Shown piece by piece: positions 33,494 through 45,322 of a stretch of DNA of 64,000 nucleotides. Location: the NCBI GenBank assembly GCA_900169235.1, contig FWCC01000260.1:1-64000 (forward strand). Reading direction: 5' to 3'. The stretch's first letter is position 1. Every line of letters starts with the position of its first letter. The position numbers and the translations under genes were made by a program. The DNA comes from Zarea fungicola (Eukaryota; Ascomycota; Sordariomycetes; Hypocreales; Cordycipitaceae). The notes beneath the pieces were generated by a model that did not search any database, was not told where the DNA came from, and saw only the letters and a program-made list of their open reading frames with translations.

Positions 33494-36441
33494 GCCCCCC
33501 AGTATGTTCTCGGGTAGAAATATGTACTATAAATATGAATGAAGTTACGTGCACGATATGTGATCAATGAAGAAATTAAGAAATATTACGCTGTCGTTCG
33601 TAGTCTTTGAATTTTTCTCATTTAATAAACGCGTTTTAAGTAGCTCTCATGCGTTGACTGTATCTTTTACTGCTTTCGTCAAGCTCCATACCGCCACTAC
33701 TTGGCTGTGTTGGGGCATTCATTTACCCTACAGATGCTTGACAATGGCTGGTGAGGGCCAGAAAAGGCTGAAGTAGAGGGGTCTGGTTGTTAATATATAG
33801 CGAGCTCTTCGGAGAGAAAGCCCAGTTGCCTCAGCTTTCACTCCCTCCAAATGACGTTCTGTGGTCGCCGAATTTTCCTCATATTTGTCAGTTAGTTTGC
33901 AAAGCATCTCCATGAAGTTGCGGAAACTTCACACCGGCTCACCACATAGTGATCACGCTAGGAACAGAATGAGGTTCAAGATCAAGCTGACAGTCTTGAG
34001 AATAATTTTATTTTTAATTGATTTCCTCTACGATCAAGCAGGGCATTTTCACGCAACACCATTGATGTCTCGGGCAGTCAGTATGCGAATTATTCATGTG
34101 GGCACGGCTACGACGGGACTCATCTCGACGGTGGAGTGTGCCCTGCGTATGGGCCGTTCCCAAGTATGAAGGGACAGCCACCAAGCGAGGATAACCTAAC
34201 TAGTCACCAAACTCTCGTTGTCGGGGACGCAGAGAACACTGGAGGAACCCAGCGGAACTCTGTCAACTTCTAGGGTAAGTACTGCAGGCAGTAGGCTCGC
34301 CTGTGTGCTGCGACACCTGCATGCTACGGTGGTACCACACCGACCGTATCTACGTCTAACCATCATTTCGTTGTTGGTGGACTCAAGCGGCCGCTCGGCC
34401 CCTCCAATTTAATATTTTTTGGAATAGTGAAACCGGACTTCAAAGTACCCAGTGGCTAGCTAGAGACTAGTCACCTTTTGTTATGCCGTCTTCAGCTTTA
34501 GCTCGCGCCGAACTCTGGATCAAACTGTTGATAGGAAGGAAATAAAAACATGCATTACGCCGACCAGGCTACCATTGTGCCATTCCCGACTAGCTCCGCC
34601 TGGGGTTCGAGTTGGCTGTGTGGTGGCACTGGCTGGCGGGTTGGCTGGCACAGCTCTCTATTGGGTAATATACTAATTTTCCACTAGTTAGTAGGTAATA
34701 AGCACCAGCCCGGTTATGCCAAGTAAATTAACAGTTAGTTAACTTATGGGCAACTCTTCACTGCAAAATAACAGTGCAGAAGAAGGGCACAGGTAGTTTT
34801 GGAGCCAAGCAGTAGCACAAGCAGCTACAGTTCCACCCGGTCTCTCACCCCCGACCATCTTTTCAGTATTCATACTGGCTGTGAAGCGGAAGATTTAGAC
34901 CCTGTCAAGCACCAGTTTTATACGCTAGACTTTTCAAGCTTAATGCACTCACATATTAATCTGTACTCTGCAACTACCAGCACCTGTCCTTGTCCTAAGA
35001 ACACCTAGCACGAGGTACTTTGTACAAATTGTTGATGGATACAAAAATTGCCTATCCAGGAATAGGCTTAAATTTGACAAAGCTGTAAAAATTAGCCATT
35101 CCCGTCCTCCGTATCTCGAATAACGTGCCACAGTGCTCATCACACAACAAGGTGCAATGCACGGTGGCCAGAAGCAGCTGAAGCGCATTCAAACTTGATA
35201 AATAGAAGCCATCTCATACCTTTTAAAGATCTTAATAAGGAGACCATGTGAACCAGCGGCTGGTTGTGGGAATGCACCCATAATTAGAAAGCAAAGTTTG
35301 CCCCGCGAGAGCATCCACAACGATCGAACGTTTTTTTGCGGGCTTCCCAACATTCATCCAAACCACTGAGCTAGGAAAATTAATAGCCTTTCGGGCCAGC
35401 TTTCAGGGACTTAGGCATTGCCGGAAATGGATTGGCAAACAAGTCGAAGACTTTTAAAAGTAGCTTCCATCACATATTTCATCATGGCTGAAAACGGGCT
35501 CAACTGAAGTGTACCTGTATGACCTCTCACCGGAGCGAATCATGCTCATGCCATTGATGTTTTCCCGGTTCTGTATTCATCGTAAGCCGTAGCTACTACA
35601 GTTGATTAAGCATGGAGCGGGCACATGAATGCCCTTGGATGATAGAACCGCCCACATACACTCATCGTATGATGCAAAAATATAGAGAAAATAGAGTTCA
35701 CGATGACCTTCCTCTAGCCTTGAACTGAAGGTTGCAACCATCTCGGTCTGCGTTACGGCGCCACTTGCAGTAGCAAGCCGTTGCACCTGTGGTTTGTAGA
35801 AACGGAAATTAATTATAAGAATCACAATCAAGAGAAACGGAAAAGAATTATAACCTTTACCTCTACCTGAATATGAAAAAACGACATAGTTTTACCTCGA
35901 ATCTTGAAGATCCGAACTAGCCGATGAAGCAGTGATGTTCAATTCTTCAACAGTGTCTGGCATCCATTCCCAACGCCCACCCAGCCAGGTCTGCTGAGTG
36001 ACATCCGACCGGGCTTGAGTGGGACAAGATGAGAGTTTAATAAGTCTGAAGGCGTTCTAGACCGTAATATCATCCGTTTGCAGAACCACTGTCATTAATA
36101 TTGATAATGGAAGAGCTGAAAAAGAAAACTTTAACATCGTTTGGACTGATTTAGCGATCTGTTTAGCAAGGATGAGAACCTCTAGCTGTAGGACGCCATG
36201 CCGGGAGGCACATGTCTATAAACTTTAACCGTTACTAAATGGCCTTTCAGACCGCTGATTAAAGATCATACTGGTGGCATATAAATCCAGTCTCGTTGCC
36301 GCGTACTGAATTGGGCTGGCATACACTGGAACATCGCAGGTTGAAAGCATTGCCAATCTCCCTGCAGCAGCCTTTATATTTTCATTTATCAAATCGTTCT
36401 GGAGACAATATCTTAACAAGATTATTTGTGAGACCGAAGAA
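33494..36441. other. 2.9 kb gene-free region
   Basis: This AT-rich stretch lies between a regulator and the aquaporin. Short frames on both strands lack motifs and good start context. I recognised no RNA gene or transposon. The last few hundred bases serve as the aquaporin promoter. Confidence 0.5.
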
Positions 36442-37413
36442 ATGAGTCAACCTGCCGAAGAAGCGCATATCCAGTCTGCTCTAGACATTGGGGGGAATCA
36501 CTTCAACAAGGACGGCCGAGACAGACCAGTTCCAAGTCAATACAAAAATGCAGCCACAGTTATCGTCGGCGAGTTTTGCGGAACTTTCATGTTCCTTCTG
36601 CTGTCATTCATGGGAGCACAAGCTGCTATTGATAACAATAGTCCGGGAGACCCTAGTGCTCGACTGGCTCCCGCCAGCCTGCTGTACATAGCCTCTTCCT
36701 TTGGCGCAGCTCTTGCCGTCAATGTATGGATTTTCTATCGAGTCACAGGAGGAATGTTCAATCCAGCAGTAAGTTTAATGGTGCATTGTCTGGAATAAAC
36801 CCTAACGACCTCGCAGGTTACCCTTGGATTAGTTCTAGTCGGTGCCGTCACGCCGCTTCGTGGCCTCATGGTCGTTCCTACGCAAATCGTTGCTGGTATT
36901 GCGGCTGCCGCTGTCACGGACGGACTGCTGCCAGGCCCCCTTGGTGTTGCAAATTCATTGGGTGATGGCACGAGTGTGGTTCGAGGACTCTTTATCGAGA
37001 TGTTCCTGACAGCCCAGCTGGTTTTGACTGTGTACTTTCTTGCGGTCGAGAAACACCGAGCCACGTTTCTTGCCCCAATTGGTATCGGTATCGCTGTATT
37101 TATTGCTCACATCTGCGGAACAAACTTTACTGGCACAGGCATAAACCCAGCGCGGTCTTTCGGTCCTGCCGTTGTTACTAGGTTTGTTGGGTATCATTGG
37201 ATATACTGGCTTGGCCCTTTTATGGGCTCGGTTCTGGCCTTTCTCCTGTACACTTTTCTGAAATGGGTCGACTATGCAACTGCCAACCCGGGTCAAGATT
37301 CGGATGATGTTGAAAAGGGCCGAGTTGGATCGTCCCATTCTCGTTCCACAACAGACGAGAAGCCACCAAGGTTGGTGAGCAGAGATAGCACTGCTCTTGG
37401 GAGCATTGCATAG
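36442..37413 (+). CDS. Aquaporin (MIP family, water-channel type)
   Basis: Two exons, 36442-36768 and 36817-37413 (307 aa). The intron falls exactly after the first pore motif NPA (residues 107-109); the second NPA (219-221, in GTGINPARSFGP) is intact. Six transmembrane spans and both half-helices are present. The R after the second NPA is the selectivity-filter arginine. Its overall form is closer to orthodox yeast AQY1-type water channels than to aquaglyceroporins, because it lacks the Asp that follows NPA in glycerol channels. The N- and C-terminal tails are cytosolic, polar and Ser-rich, suited to phosphorylation. It stands alone, with gene-free DNA on both sides. Confidence 0.92.
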
Positions 37414-38970
37414 GCCCGCGACTGCTGATTTGAACCCAATATTCTGTATTCAAAGGCTGATTATGAATAAACTACGATGCACACCTATTCAGTCATCGGC
37501 ACGTTGCTAGGGGAAGCCCGTCAACCCAGCCGCGTATGCCCATTCTAGACAAAAATGCATGCACCTTGGCCACCAAGGTGGAAGTAGAAAACATAATACC
37601 GTTTGCCAAGCAATAATAAATGACAGCTTTTGGGTGATCCTTGTAATAGGGGACCGTGACGTAGTTGGATCTTAGCTGCGAGTTGAAACTGCCCTTGAAA
37701 GATGTAGAGATACAGCTATGATAAAGTCAGGCTGAATTTCTTATATTTACTGGAAGCGGAAACATGTGATTTAGTACACTAAATACTGCCATTTTCACTT
37801 ACCACAGCAAAGGGACGCGGGCTGTTTCACGGGTTGAAGAAGTGGCCTTGCCTTGCAATGCGGCAAACCGGCAACTGAACAGGGTTAATAATTGATCCAA
37901 CTCGACACGGAATCACAGAGTGTAAAACAGAATTAAACCCGAAAGTCAAACAAGTTTACAAATGAATGCCGCTCAATTTACTTGTTTCAACATATCTTGA
38001 TCACGCCATTCTCATGAAGAGAGTCTAGATAACGCAAGCTCTCCCACATTGTAAAAGGCGGCATGGCAATAATTCGTCTGTTGTCACGATTGAATTCCTG
38101 AAGCTATTATAAACCATGTTGGTTTATTTGAAAAGTACGAATAGAAAGTATTTGGCCTATAGCCAGTGGATTTCAGGTCAACTCGAGCACAGCTACTACT
38201 CGGGGAGGCACCAACAGCAGACCGATTTCGTGATGCTGACCGATTACTTTCCACGGTCGCATTTCAGCATTTGCGATTTTTTGCCTTCCAGACTTGGCTA
38301 GTAGAAACATTGTACAAATATCTACCATATTTGAGCTTTTGAGTAGTTGAGAAGAAGCTGCATCTTGCAACTCGAGTAAGTGAGTACATCTCGCCATGTC
38401 TTGGGATACGCCCGGCGCGCCCGCGGCGTAAAATTGGCCAGCTAGGAGCCCCGTGGCACATGGCGACGCAAAGTGATGGTCCAGTGTGAAAAATAAATAA
38501 AATAAAGATAGCTCACTAATAACCAGAACCATGAAGTCTCGGCTTCCTTTACGAGACATATGCCAATCTTTATTCAAAGAGTGTCACCGCGCCGGGCGCT
38601 TGGTGCCTAGGGCTGGAATGTATACCTCTGCGCCGCACTGAGCGAAAAATGAGTTTAGCAGTGTGGCAGAGTTGCAAGAATGAGATCTATTGCCCTAGAA
38701 TTGCCGAACCGTCCGCGAGAAAGCATTTCCAGACGTAGCTGTATATTCTCAACTGGCAGACGAATGGAGAGAAGGCTAGACAACAAGCGATGGCATGCAA
38801 AAGGTATCGGTTCCCATGTATAGTCTCACATTTTGTTTTTTACATGTTCTATTGTGTGGCAGTTTCGGATTATGGCAATATACTACCATCTAAAAGGTAA
38901 TAGACTTGAACAAAGTCCCAAGACAGCTGCATAATACCCATGCGACTTCCTAATCTGACTTCCGAGCCTG
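37414..38970. other. 1.56 kb convergent spacer
   Basis: This stretch lies between the aquaporin tail (+) and the tail of the EEP-domain gene (-). It is AT-rich, with short unmotivated frames only. Nothing was recognised. Confidence 0.5.
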
Positions 38971-40492
38971 TTAATACTTGATCTTATATACCGTAAGCAC
39001 TGCTTTATGGTCAGAAGTCCACTCGTTATCAGCATGATTTGGCTGGGCGGTTGGTTTTCCCGCGACTATAGCTCGTGATTCTTGAACCACCAGCTTGCTG
39101 CCCTTGTGATAAATAATGTCGATTCGGTCAAGAGGTTCCTCTCTGCCCCCATTTTCTAGATAGATTGGTGACCAAGTAATTCCAGGCTCAGAAACAGGAT
39201 CTGGGTGAGCAGTGCGATACGAGTCAAGCATTCCAGCATCTGTTGGGTACTTTGATGTTGGCCATTCCGTGTAGCCGGTGCCACAGTGCTGATCCTTTGT
39301 GGCGTCGATCCAATCGAGATGAGAGGGTGCATTAAAATCTCCCGTAAGGAACACGGGGATATCGTCCGCGCTGGCAATGCTGTCCTTCATTGCTGCGGTG
39401 ATGGCGATGATTTGTGGCGTTCGGCCAGATTGTGCCTCCCGCTCCATAACTTGCTCATGAGTCATATGGTAGAAGCAAAAGTCATATGGGCCATACGGAT
39501 CGTATCCCAAGTGGCAATTCCAAAACGTAATTTCATGCCTCCTGCCGTCGAGGCTAATGCGTACCGCTCCGGATCTGGCTGGGGCGGCTAGAACCTCGAC
39601 GATGGGGTAGCGGGTGATGATTGACACATCGGGACCTTGCCATGAGTGCCATCCAAGTGCGCGAGCAAGCCGAATACCGTGCCCACCGGTGCTCTCCTGT
39701 ATTCCAACAATATCGATGTTTTCTTGAGAAAGAAAACGAATCTGTTTCTCGTGGTAGCTGTTAACGAATTGACCACCAACCCAGAGATTGAAGCTCAAAA
39801 TTCGCAAACCGTCAACCAACGGCTCACCTTGCTTGCGCACTGGAATATGAACTGTCAGCGTGGCTCTAGCTCCACTGTTCTCAACATTGACAAGAACGGT
39901 TGTATTGGTGGCATTGGCTGGTGGAGTGCCCCGGATGATACCCTGCTCGTCGACTTTGGCCCAAGAGTCGAGTTGCGCCGTAGAGAAGCGAGTATTTGCA
40001 TCGCCGGCGCGATTGACGAGATTGCCAATGTTGGCTGTGAATTGCTCCCCCTGGCGGGCATTGTGAGTTGTGAATGTCTCTGTAAAGAGCTTCAAGTCGT
40101 TGCTGCTTCCGAGGTTGACGATGATGGGCTCAGCAAGCAGTTCATAGCCGCCCTTTGCTAGCAAATAGGCCTTGTATGTACCTCGGTTCAGCGTCTTCGG
40201 CGACACAACCACAGTGCCAGAGTTGGAGGGTGCCCAGTTCCAGGCAAGCGAGCCCTGGACGTACTCGCCATTGTCCGGCCCGCCACCATAAGCATAGTAG
40301 ATTCCTATCCAGTTGCTATCGCTCGGGAGCGACGTGCTGTACGTGAAGGTGAAGCTCGGCTTGTCCTCATTGAGTGTGAGAGTCCCTTTGTATTTTGAAG
40401 AAGCTCCATCTTTAAGGCCTATTCTGTCATTAACATGCAATCGTAGTTTGGCAACGGTGATGTGTGCCAACGCTGGAGGACCTACCTGACAT
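38971..40492 (-). CDS. Endonuclease/exonuclease/phosphatase (sphingomyelinase-like) protein, 5' end unresolved
   Basis: The coding frame is secure from 40423 down to the stop at 38971. The first beta-sandwich (NWIGIYYAYGGGPDNGEY) is followed by an Ig-like or cadherin-like middle part and the C-terminal EEP domain. In the EEP domain I see LRILSFNLWVGG, VGIQES (metal-binding Glu), TGDFNAPSH and TSDHKAV, so the Mg-dependent phosphodiesterase site is complete. Relatives cut sphingomyelin-like lipids or other phosphodiesters outside the cell. No ATG opens the long frame. One solution is ATG 40492 with a short first exon spliced at AG/GTCCTC to 40423, but the donor is weak. No signal peptide was found in that model, so a first exon may be missing. 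Confidence 0.7.
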
Positions 40493-40945
40493 CCTGGAGG
40501 AGATGAGGAGTTGTCGAGACAATGGTAGATGCAATTGACGGATTGAGAATTACTACTCTCTCGTGCGAGGGGCTTTTCTCTTATTTGTATCCAGTTATGA
40601 CGTAAGTTTCCAGTATTTACCAGTGCATTGAATTCCGCTGAAACGCAGTGTGGCTGGGGAGGGAGCAAGGGAGCTTGCTGCTTGTGAAGCGCGCTTGGGC
40701 GGTCACCGACTTCGCAACGGAGTCGCGATTTACGTCACGCTACAGAGGCTAGCCCACTTGATCATCTTTGGTTACATCATCAGCTTCGATCCGCGAGAAC
40801 AATTTCACTCCGCAATTCGAGTACGAGTGCCAATGATAGCCGCTGGCTCAATTTGCCGAATTGTTTTGAATGGAATGGATTAAGGCTATTTCCAGTCTCA
40901 AGAAGATCCCATTCAACAATAGTATACCATGTTTTGAGCCGTGCG
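40493..40945. other. Spacer upstream of EEP gene
   Basis: This 453-base stretch lies between the EEP gene start (tentative) and the F-box stop. It may hold a missed 5' exon of the EEP gene; an ATG followed by a GTAAAT donor occurs within it near 40626 on the minus strand. Confidence 0.4.
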
Positions 40946-42682
40946 TTACGAGACAAGCTTGAGTAAAGTTCCCACATCCCAGTCATCAAACCAGCCAGTG
41001 TCTCGTATCCAAACCTTGATATTTGCTTCCAAGAACGCGATTACTACATCGGCTTCAGCTCGTGGCAAACGCAAATGCCCGCCATCATACAAATCTTCCT
41101 GACTGCGCACTTGCATAGCACCATGAGGCGGCGCGTGCATGGTGGATTCAATCTGAATGTGCAAGAGATTCATGAATTGACCTGAAGCAACATGTAGCGC
41201 GAACTGCAACGCGTCATACTGTTCCTCACACCCATGCATCAGTTTCAAGTGCAGGATTTGGACAGAGAGTGGTAGTATTTTTGTCAGGCAATTCGGTTGT
41301 TCTGGGTTCTGGAAGCCAGTGATTTCGTTGTGGGTCGCAAAGTGACCGGCGGAATGCTGGTGGTCGCAAAAGGCTGCTTCGTCGAGCCGTAACACTCGCA
41401 GTCTTTGGAACTGTATAAGTCCCTGTAAGTTGACCGAATGATGTTCCAGATAAGGCATGACTGCGTTGTAATGGAGGCCTAGATCAACAAGGGTAGTGTA
41501 AAAAGGTTCAAGCATGTCGAGAACACGGGAACCAGCAAGCACGTGGAACTCTTTGTTGAAGCCAGCGCTAAATTGGAAGCGGCGAAGGTTGGGAGCAATT
41601 GAAACAAGTCGCTGAAGTCGTGCAAGGTTTTCGCCTGTAGTATCATCCGTTATCATGCAGTGCTGTAAGTGTATAGCCTTCAGGTTACGCATTATAGGAA
41701 GATCGTCGAGCACGGCATCTACTGGTCCATGAGCTGCACTTGGATTTGGATCAAGATCGCCACTTTCCAGTTCAACCGCGTCCGCCACCTGGTCAATTAC
41801 CAACCTACTCAAGTTTGGGGCTGCCCGGAGAAACGTGCGGATGCGTGGATCATTGATAACAAAGTCCGTTCCCCTCTCTGGAAACAATGTTAGAGTGCGT
41901 AGGCTAGACAGGTCGCCACAGCCGCCACTGTTTTCTTCGTGCTTTGCGATGGAAAGAGCATCAGCTAGATCTGTAGCTCTGTGCTCACCACGTCGGAATC
42001 CTAATGGGAAGCTGAGTTCCGTGAGGTTGCGTGCCAATGATACAAATAAGTCTCGCGTCAGGCGAGTGAACATGACCTCATCTTCCAGGCGTGACCGCAC
42101 AGGCCTGGTACGAAACGTTATCATTCCCTCTGCTTTCTGTATCAACTCTAGCCGAGCCGGTTGACAAACCATCTCTGAACCTCCCATGATAATTCTTTGG
42201 ACTGAAGCGGCCAGGTCGGGGTATTGAATGAGTGTGCGCAACAGCTCAAAGTTCCTACCATCCTTGCTAGCTCGGAAGCCGCGCAAACCAAACCGCAGCC
42301 AGAGGCTGTGAAATAGAAAGGATTGCGCCAAGGGGCGTAGGCGTTGGCATGTCAGGCATAGATTTTTGAACGTCAATTTCCCATCTTCGGAATCCGAGAG
42401 CTCCAAATCAGCTGGGCGGGTACAGTGTGGACAGATCTGACTAAAGATGAGCCTCAGGATTTCAGGCGGTAGGCAAGAAAGATTCGGGACTGGCTGCCTG
42501 GAAGTGCGAGATTTAAGTCTCTGGCGGAGTTCTTGGTAACGGAATTTAATCCCCATGAATGATGACGCGTTAGATGCTACTAATAAGTCTGGTAAGCAGA
42601 TGTTAACTTTGTCTGGGACTGGGATTGCGTAGCAGGTGCGGAGAAATGCGGGTATTCTGCTGATCGGACCTCGCTGATGCAT
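40946..42682 (-). CDS. F-box protein
   Basis: An intronless gene of 578 aa. The F-box lies near residues 67-110 (CLPPEILRLIFSQIC...LTCQRLRPLAQSFLFHSLW), split by a small Cys-containing insert (CPHCTRP). The rest has scattered leucine-rich, LRR-like helices (for example LRTLTLFPERGTDF, NLSRLVIDQVA, LKAIHLQHC), as in fungal F-box proteins that recruit targets to SCF ubiquitin ligases. The target is unknown. I use ATG 42682, the longest frame; ATG 42556 (MGIKFRY) would remove 42 leader-like residues and keep the F-box. Its frame is clean from end to end. Confidence 0.85.
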   Translation of the reverse strand: MHQRGPISRIPAFLRTCYAIPVPDKVNICLPDLLVASNASSFMGIKFRYQELRQRLKSRTSRQPVPNLSCLPPEILRLIFSQICPHCTRPADLELSDSEDGKLTFKNLCLTCQRLRPLAQSFLFHSLWLRFGLRGFRASKDGRNFELLRTLIQYPDLAASVQRIIMGGSEMVCQPARLELIQKAEGMITFRTRPVRSRLEDEVMFTRLTRDLFVSLARNLTELSFPLGFRRGEHRATDLADALSIAKHEENSGGCGDLSSLRTLTLFPERGTDFVINDPRIRTFLRAAPNLSRLVIDQVADAVELESGDLDPNPSAAHGPVDAVLDDLPIMRNLKAIHLQHCMITDDTTGENLARLQRLVSIAPNLRRFQFSAGFNKEFHVLAGSRVLDMLEPFYTTLVDLGLHYNAVMPYLEHHSVNLQGLIQFQRLRVLRLDEAAFCDHQHSAGHFATHNEITGFQNPEQPNCLTKILPLSVQILHLKLMHGCEEQYDALQFALHVASGQFMNLLHIQIESTMHAPPHGAMQVRSQEDLYDGGHLRLPRAEADVVIAFLEANIKVWIRDTGWFDDWDVGTLLKLVS

Positions 42683-43443
42683 TTCACCACGCCTTCTGAC
42701 ACATCCCTGTTGCTCTAATTCTTCCCCTTTTTCCAGCGATTAACGCCATAACTTATAACTCCAGGGCTCACTAGACGCTTAATGTCCAACCTTCCGTCTT
42801 TATATAGTATGCATTGTCTTGTAAATCGTCTTACAAGGTATTAGTCGCTCTTCAATGGGGGCGACTGCCCTCTGGATTTACGACCGAGTGAAAAGTTATT
42901 ATCGCTAATTCGTGACGAAAGACGCCGCCTGAAGCGATACAAGCCGGTTCAGAGTGAATAATCAATGGCATCTCTAATTTGCAGGATATTGGGCAACAGT
43001 TACAAGTAGGCATAATGAAGTAACACAACATTTAACCAAGGTTTACAGTGGGCATAATTATTCATCACTGCTGGATCGGGTGGTTTAACAAGCCCGCCGT
43101 GGTGGGCCACCAGCTATCAGAAGGCGTTTGCTTGTAGGTACATACTTGTAACTAGTTACCAATTCACTATGTTCTTATTGATACAACGTTACTCACGGTT
43201 CCAGGTGGAGTTCCTGTACCCCTCGTTTCTTCGCTCGATGATTTATATTATTTTCAATGCACCATCAATTGAGGCCTAGGCAGAGGTTACAGAGTACAGA
43301 TCGTTGACAGTTAACGGACCGAGACTGAGGGTCTAGAAGTGCTAACAGTCAACTCACTAGGCCTATTATAGCGGTACCTTAGTTGCCAAATCTTTCCTGC
43401 ACTGGCTGTGTTGCGGCGAGTTGCGACAAGCACATCAGACACG
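42683..43443. promoter_or_regulatory. Divergent promoter: F-box gene / SDR
   Basis: A 761-base AT-rich spacer between divergent starts. A TATATAG element lies near 42800 on the + strand. No gene was seen. Confidence 0.45.
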
Positions 43444-44535
43444 ATGGCCGAAAGCATGAAGAATGGCGTGTTCAAGCGCAATAATACGGTGCCCCCAGCC
43501 AACGGTGCCGTCATGTCCCTGTTTTCTTTAACCGGGAAGACTGCCATTATATCCGGTGCCGGGCAGGGGATCGGTCTTGCCGTAGCCCAAGCTTTTGCTG
43601 AAGCCGGCGCCAATGTCGCCATTTGGTACAATAGCAACAGCAATGCAATTGCCGAGTCCGAAAATATCAGCAGGACCTTTAATGTAAAATGTATGAATGT
43701 CTTATCCTCACGTGCGTTATCGCAAATGCCATGCTCGTTGACAGTGTAAAAGGGTAACTCTTGCTAATTTTATGAATCAATAGGCAAGGCGTACAAAGTC
43801 GATGTCACCTCCTACAGTCAAGTGGACGAAGCTGTCACAGCTGCCCTTGAAGACCTCGGTGGCCGGCTTGATATTTTCGTCGCCAACTCTGGCGTTTCCT
43901 GGGGTGATGAGGGATTTATTGACGCCAGCATTGAAAGATATCGCAGCCTCATGAACATCAATACCGACGGTGTAGCCCACTGTGCCCATGTCGCGGGAAG
44001 GCACTTCAGGAGGCAGAAAATAGAAGGGACTACTATTCACGGTGCGGAGCTCGAACACTTCTCAAACGGAAGCTTTATCGCCACTGCAAGCATGTCCGGC
44101 CATATCGTGAATATTCCCCGACAACAGGCGGTATACAATGCATCGAAAGCAACACTAATTCACCTCTGTAACTATACCAAGATTCCTAAGGCACTGCCAT
44201 TTACCTCATTTTCTTATTAATAACTGATGATGAAATGTAGGCAAGTCTCTAGCAATTGAATGGCTTGGGTTTGCGCGTGTCAACAGTGTGTCCCCTGGAT
44301 TCTTCAACACTGGCATCGCCGGCCCGGTTCCGGAAGAAATAATGAGCGCCATTATGGACAAAGTTCCCATGGGGTACGTCACTTTGGTGAAGTCATTATT
44401 CATTCGGCTAACAGCACTAGACGATTTGGTGAGACTGTGGAGTTGAAAGCCGTCTATCTATTTCTTGCCTCCAACGCGTCGTCCTACGTCACTGGCGCAG
44501 ACATACTTGTAGATGGTGGCTACACGGCCACATAG
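43444..44535 (+). CDS. SDR-family sugar alcohol/ketose dehydrogenase-like
   Basis: Four exons: 43444-43690, 43784-44167, 44241-44373, 44421-44535 (292 aa). The start is ATG 43444; a GTG upstream is ignored. Classical SDR features are present: cofactor motif SGAGQGIG (residues 37-44), NSGVS in place of NAG, catalytic Ser187 and Tyr200-x3-Lys204, and a final GADILVDGGYT. It resembles the SOU1/SOU2, mannitol dehydrogenase and L-xylulose reductase group that reduces ketoses with NADPH in the cytosol, shown by the NTDGVAHCAHVAGRHF segment. The exact polyol is not known. It precedes a Zn2Cys6 regulator on the same strand. Confidence 0.92.
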
Positions 44536-45322
44536 TGCATATTGCCCCTGTGCTATAGTGTATGCCATCTTTATCGTATCAATGACTATTTATTAAACAA
44601 CTGAGTGCAATGCCTTCTGACCTATCAAAATTTACAGGGCAATGTAATCAGTCGCTCAATCGAGGACACGCTTTGTGTATCTTAGGTGCGGGGATAAATA
44701 AATAGAACAACAGAAGACAACCGTTCCTAACCCCGCATCAGTAATTGCCTTGCTCTTTCAAGCTTCGCTGCCTTGGCTATACATCTCTTTAGCTCAATAT
44801 TTTTTTTGTTCTTTTCCACTTTGCATTGTACTTCATAGAAACACAATTAGCTGATGCTGTTCAAAATTGAAAACTTCGTTATCCTAATTGGAGGATGCTA
44901 CTGGTAGTCTTGTTTATTAATGATCCAAGTTCGTGTAGAGCCATGTATCTAGCAGAGGCACCACAGCCACGACTGTCTGAATGTGGGCATACCACCGCGA
45001 TTACTAGTATTCAACAAAGGAAAGTATAACGCATTTCTCCAACTCGACGATGTTCTGGAGTGCTACTTGAGCCGCCCACCGCCCAACCATTGAGCCCATA
45101 CATAATCCTTTGGTCAATCCAGCCTCGGATGTTGCGATCATCTCATGCAGGAGAATTCTTGTTAGCGCAATTAAAGCTCCACTTTGAGTTCTTGGCGGAT
45201 TATGTTACCAATACTGGACTAGTGTCGGACTTCATATATTCAGCTCGTCTTCTCGTTGCCATGAACAACATTTCCTCGATGGAATACATATCTGCCTCGC
45301 GTTTGTTGCACCATCAATACCG
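44536..45322. other. Spacer between SDR and regulator
   Basis: A 787-base AT-rich stretch. It holds the SDR 3' end and the promoter of the regulator. The frame that runs into 45323 from upstream lacks motifs and is ignored. Confidence 0.45.

Noticed and set aside
33861..34169. 102-codon plus-strand frame
   Set aside because: No motif and no plausible splice partners; a weak hydrophobic segment only.
34590..34660. Possible tRNA T-arm (GGTTCGAGTT)
   Set aside because: No acceptor stem, D-arm or A-box at the correct distance.
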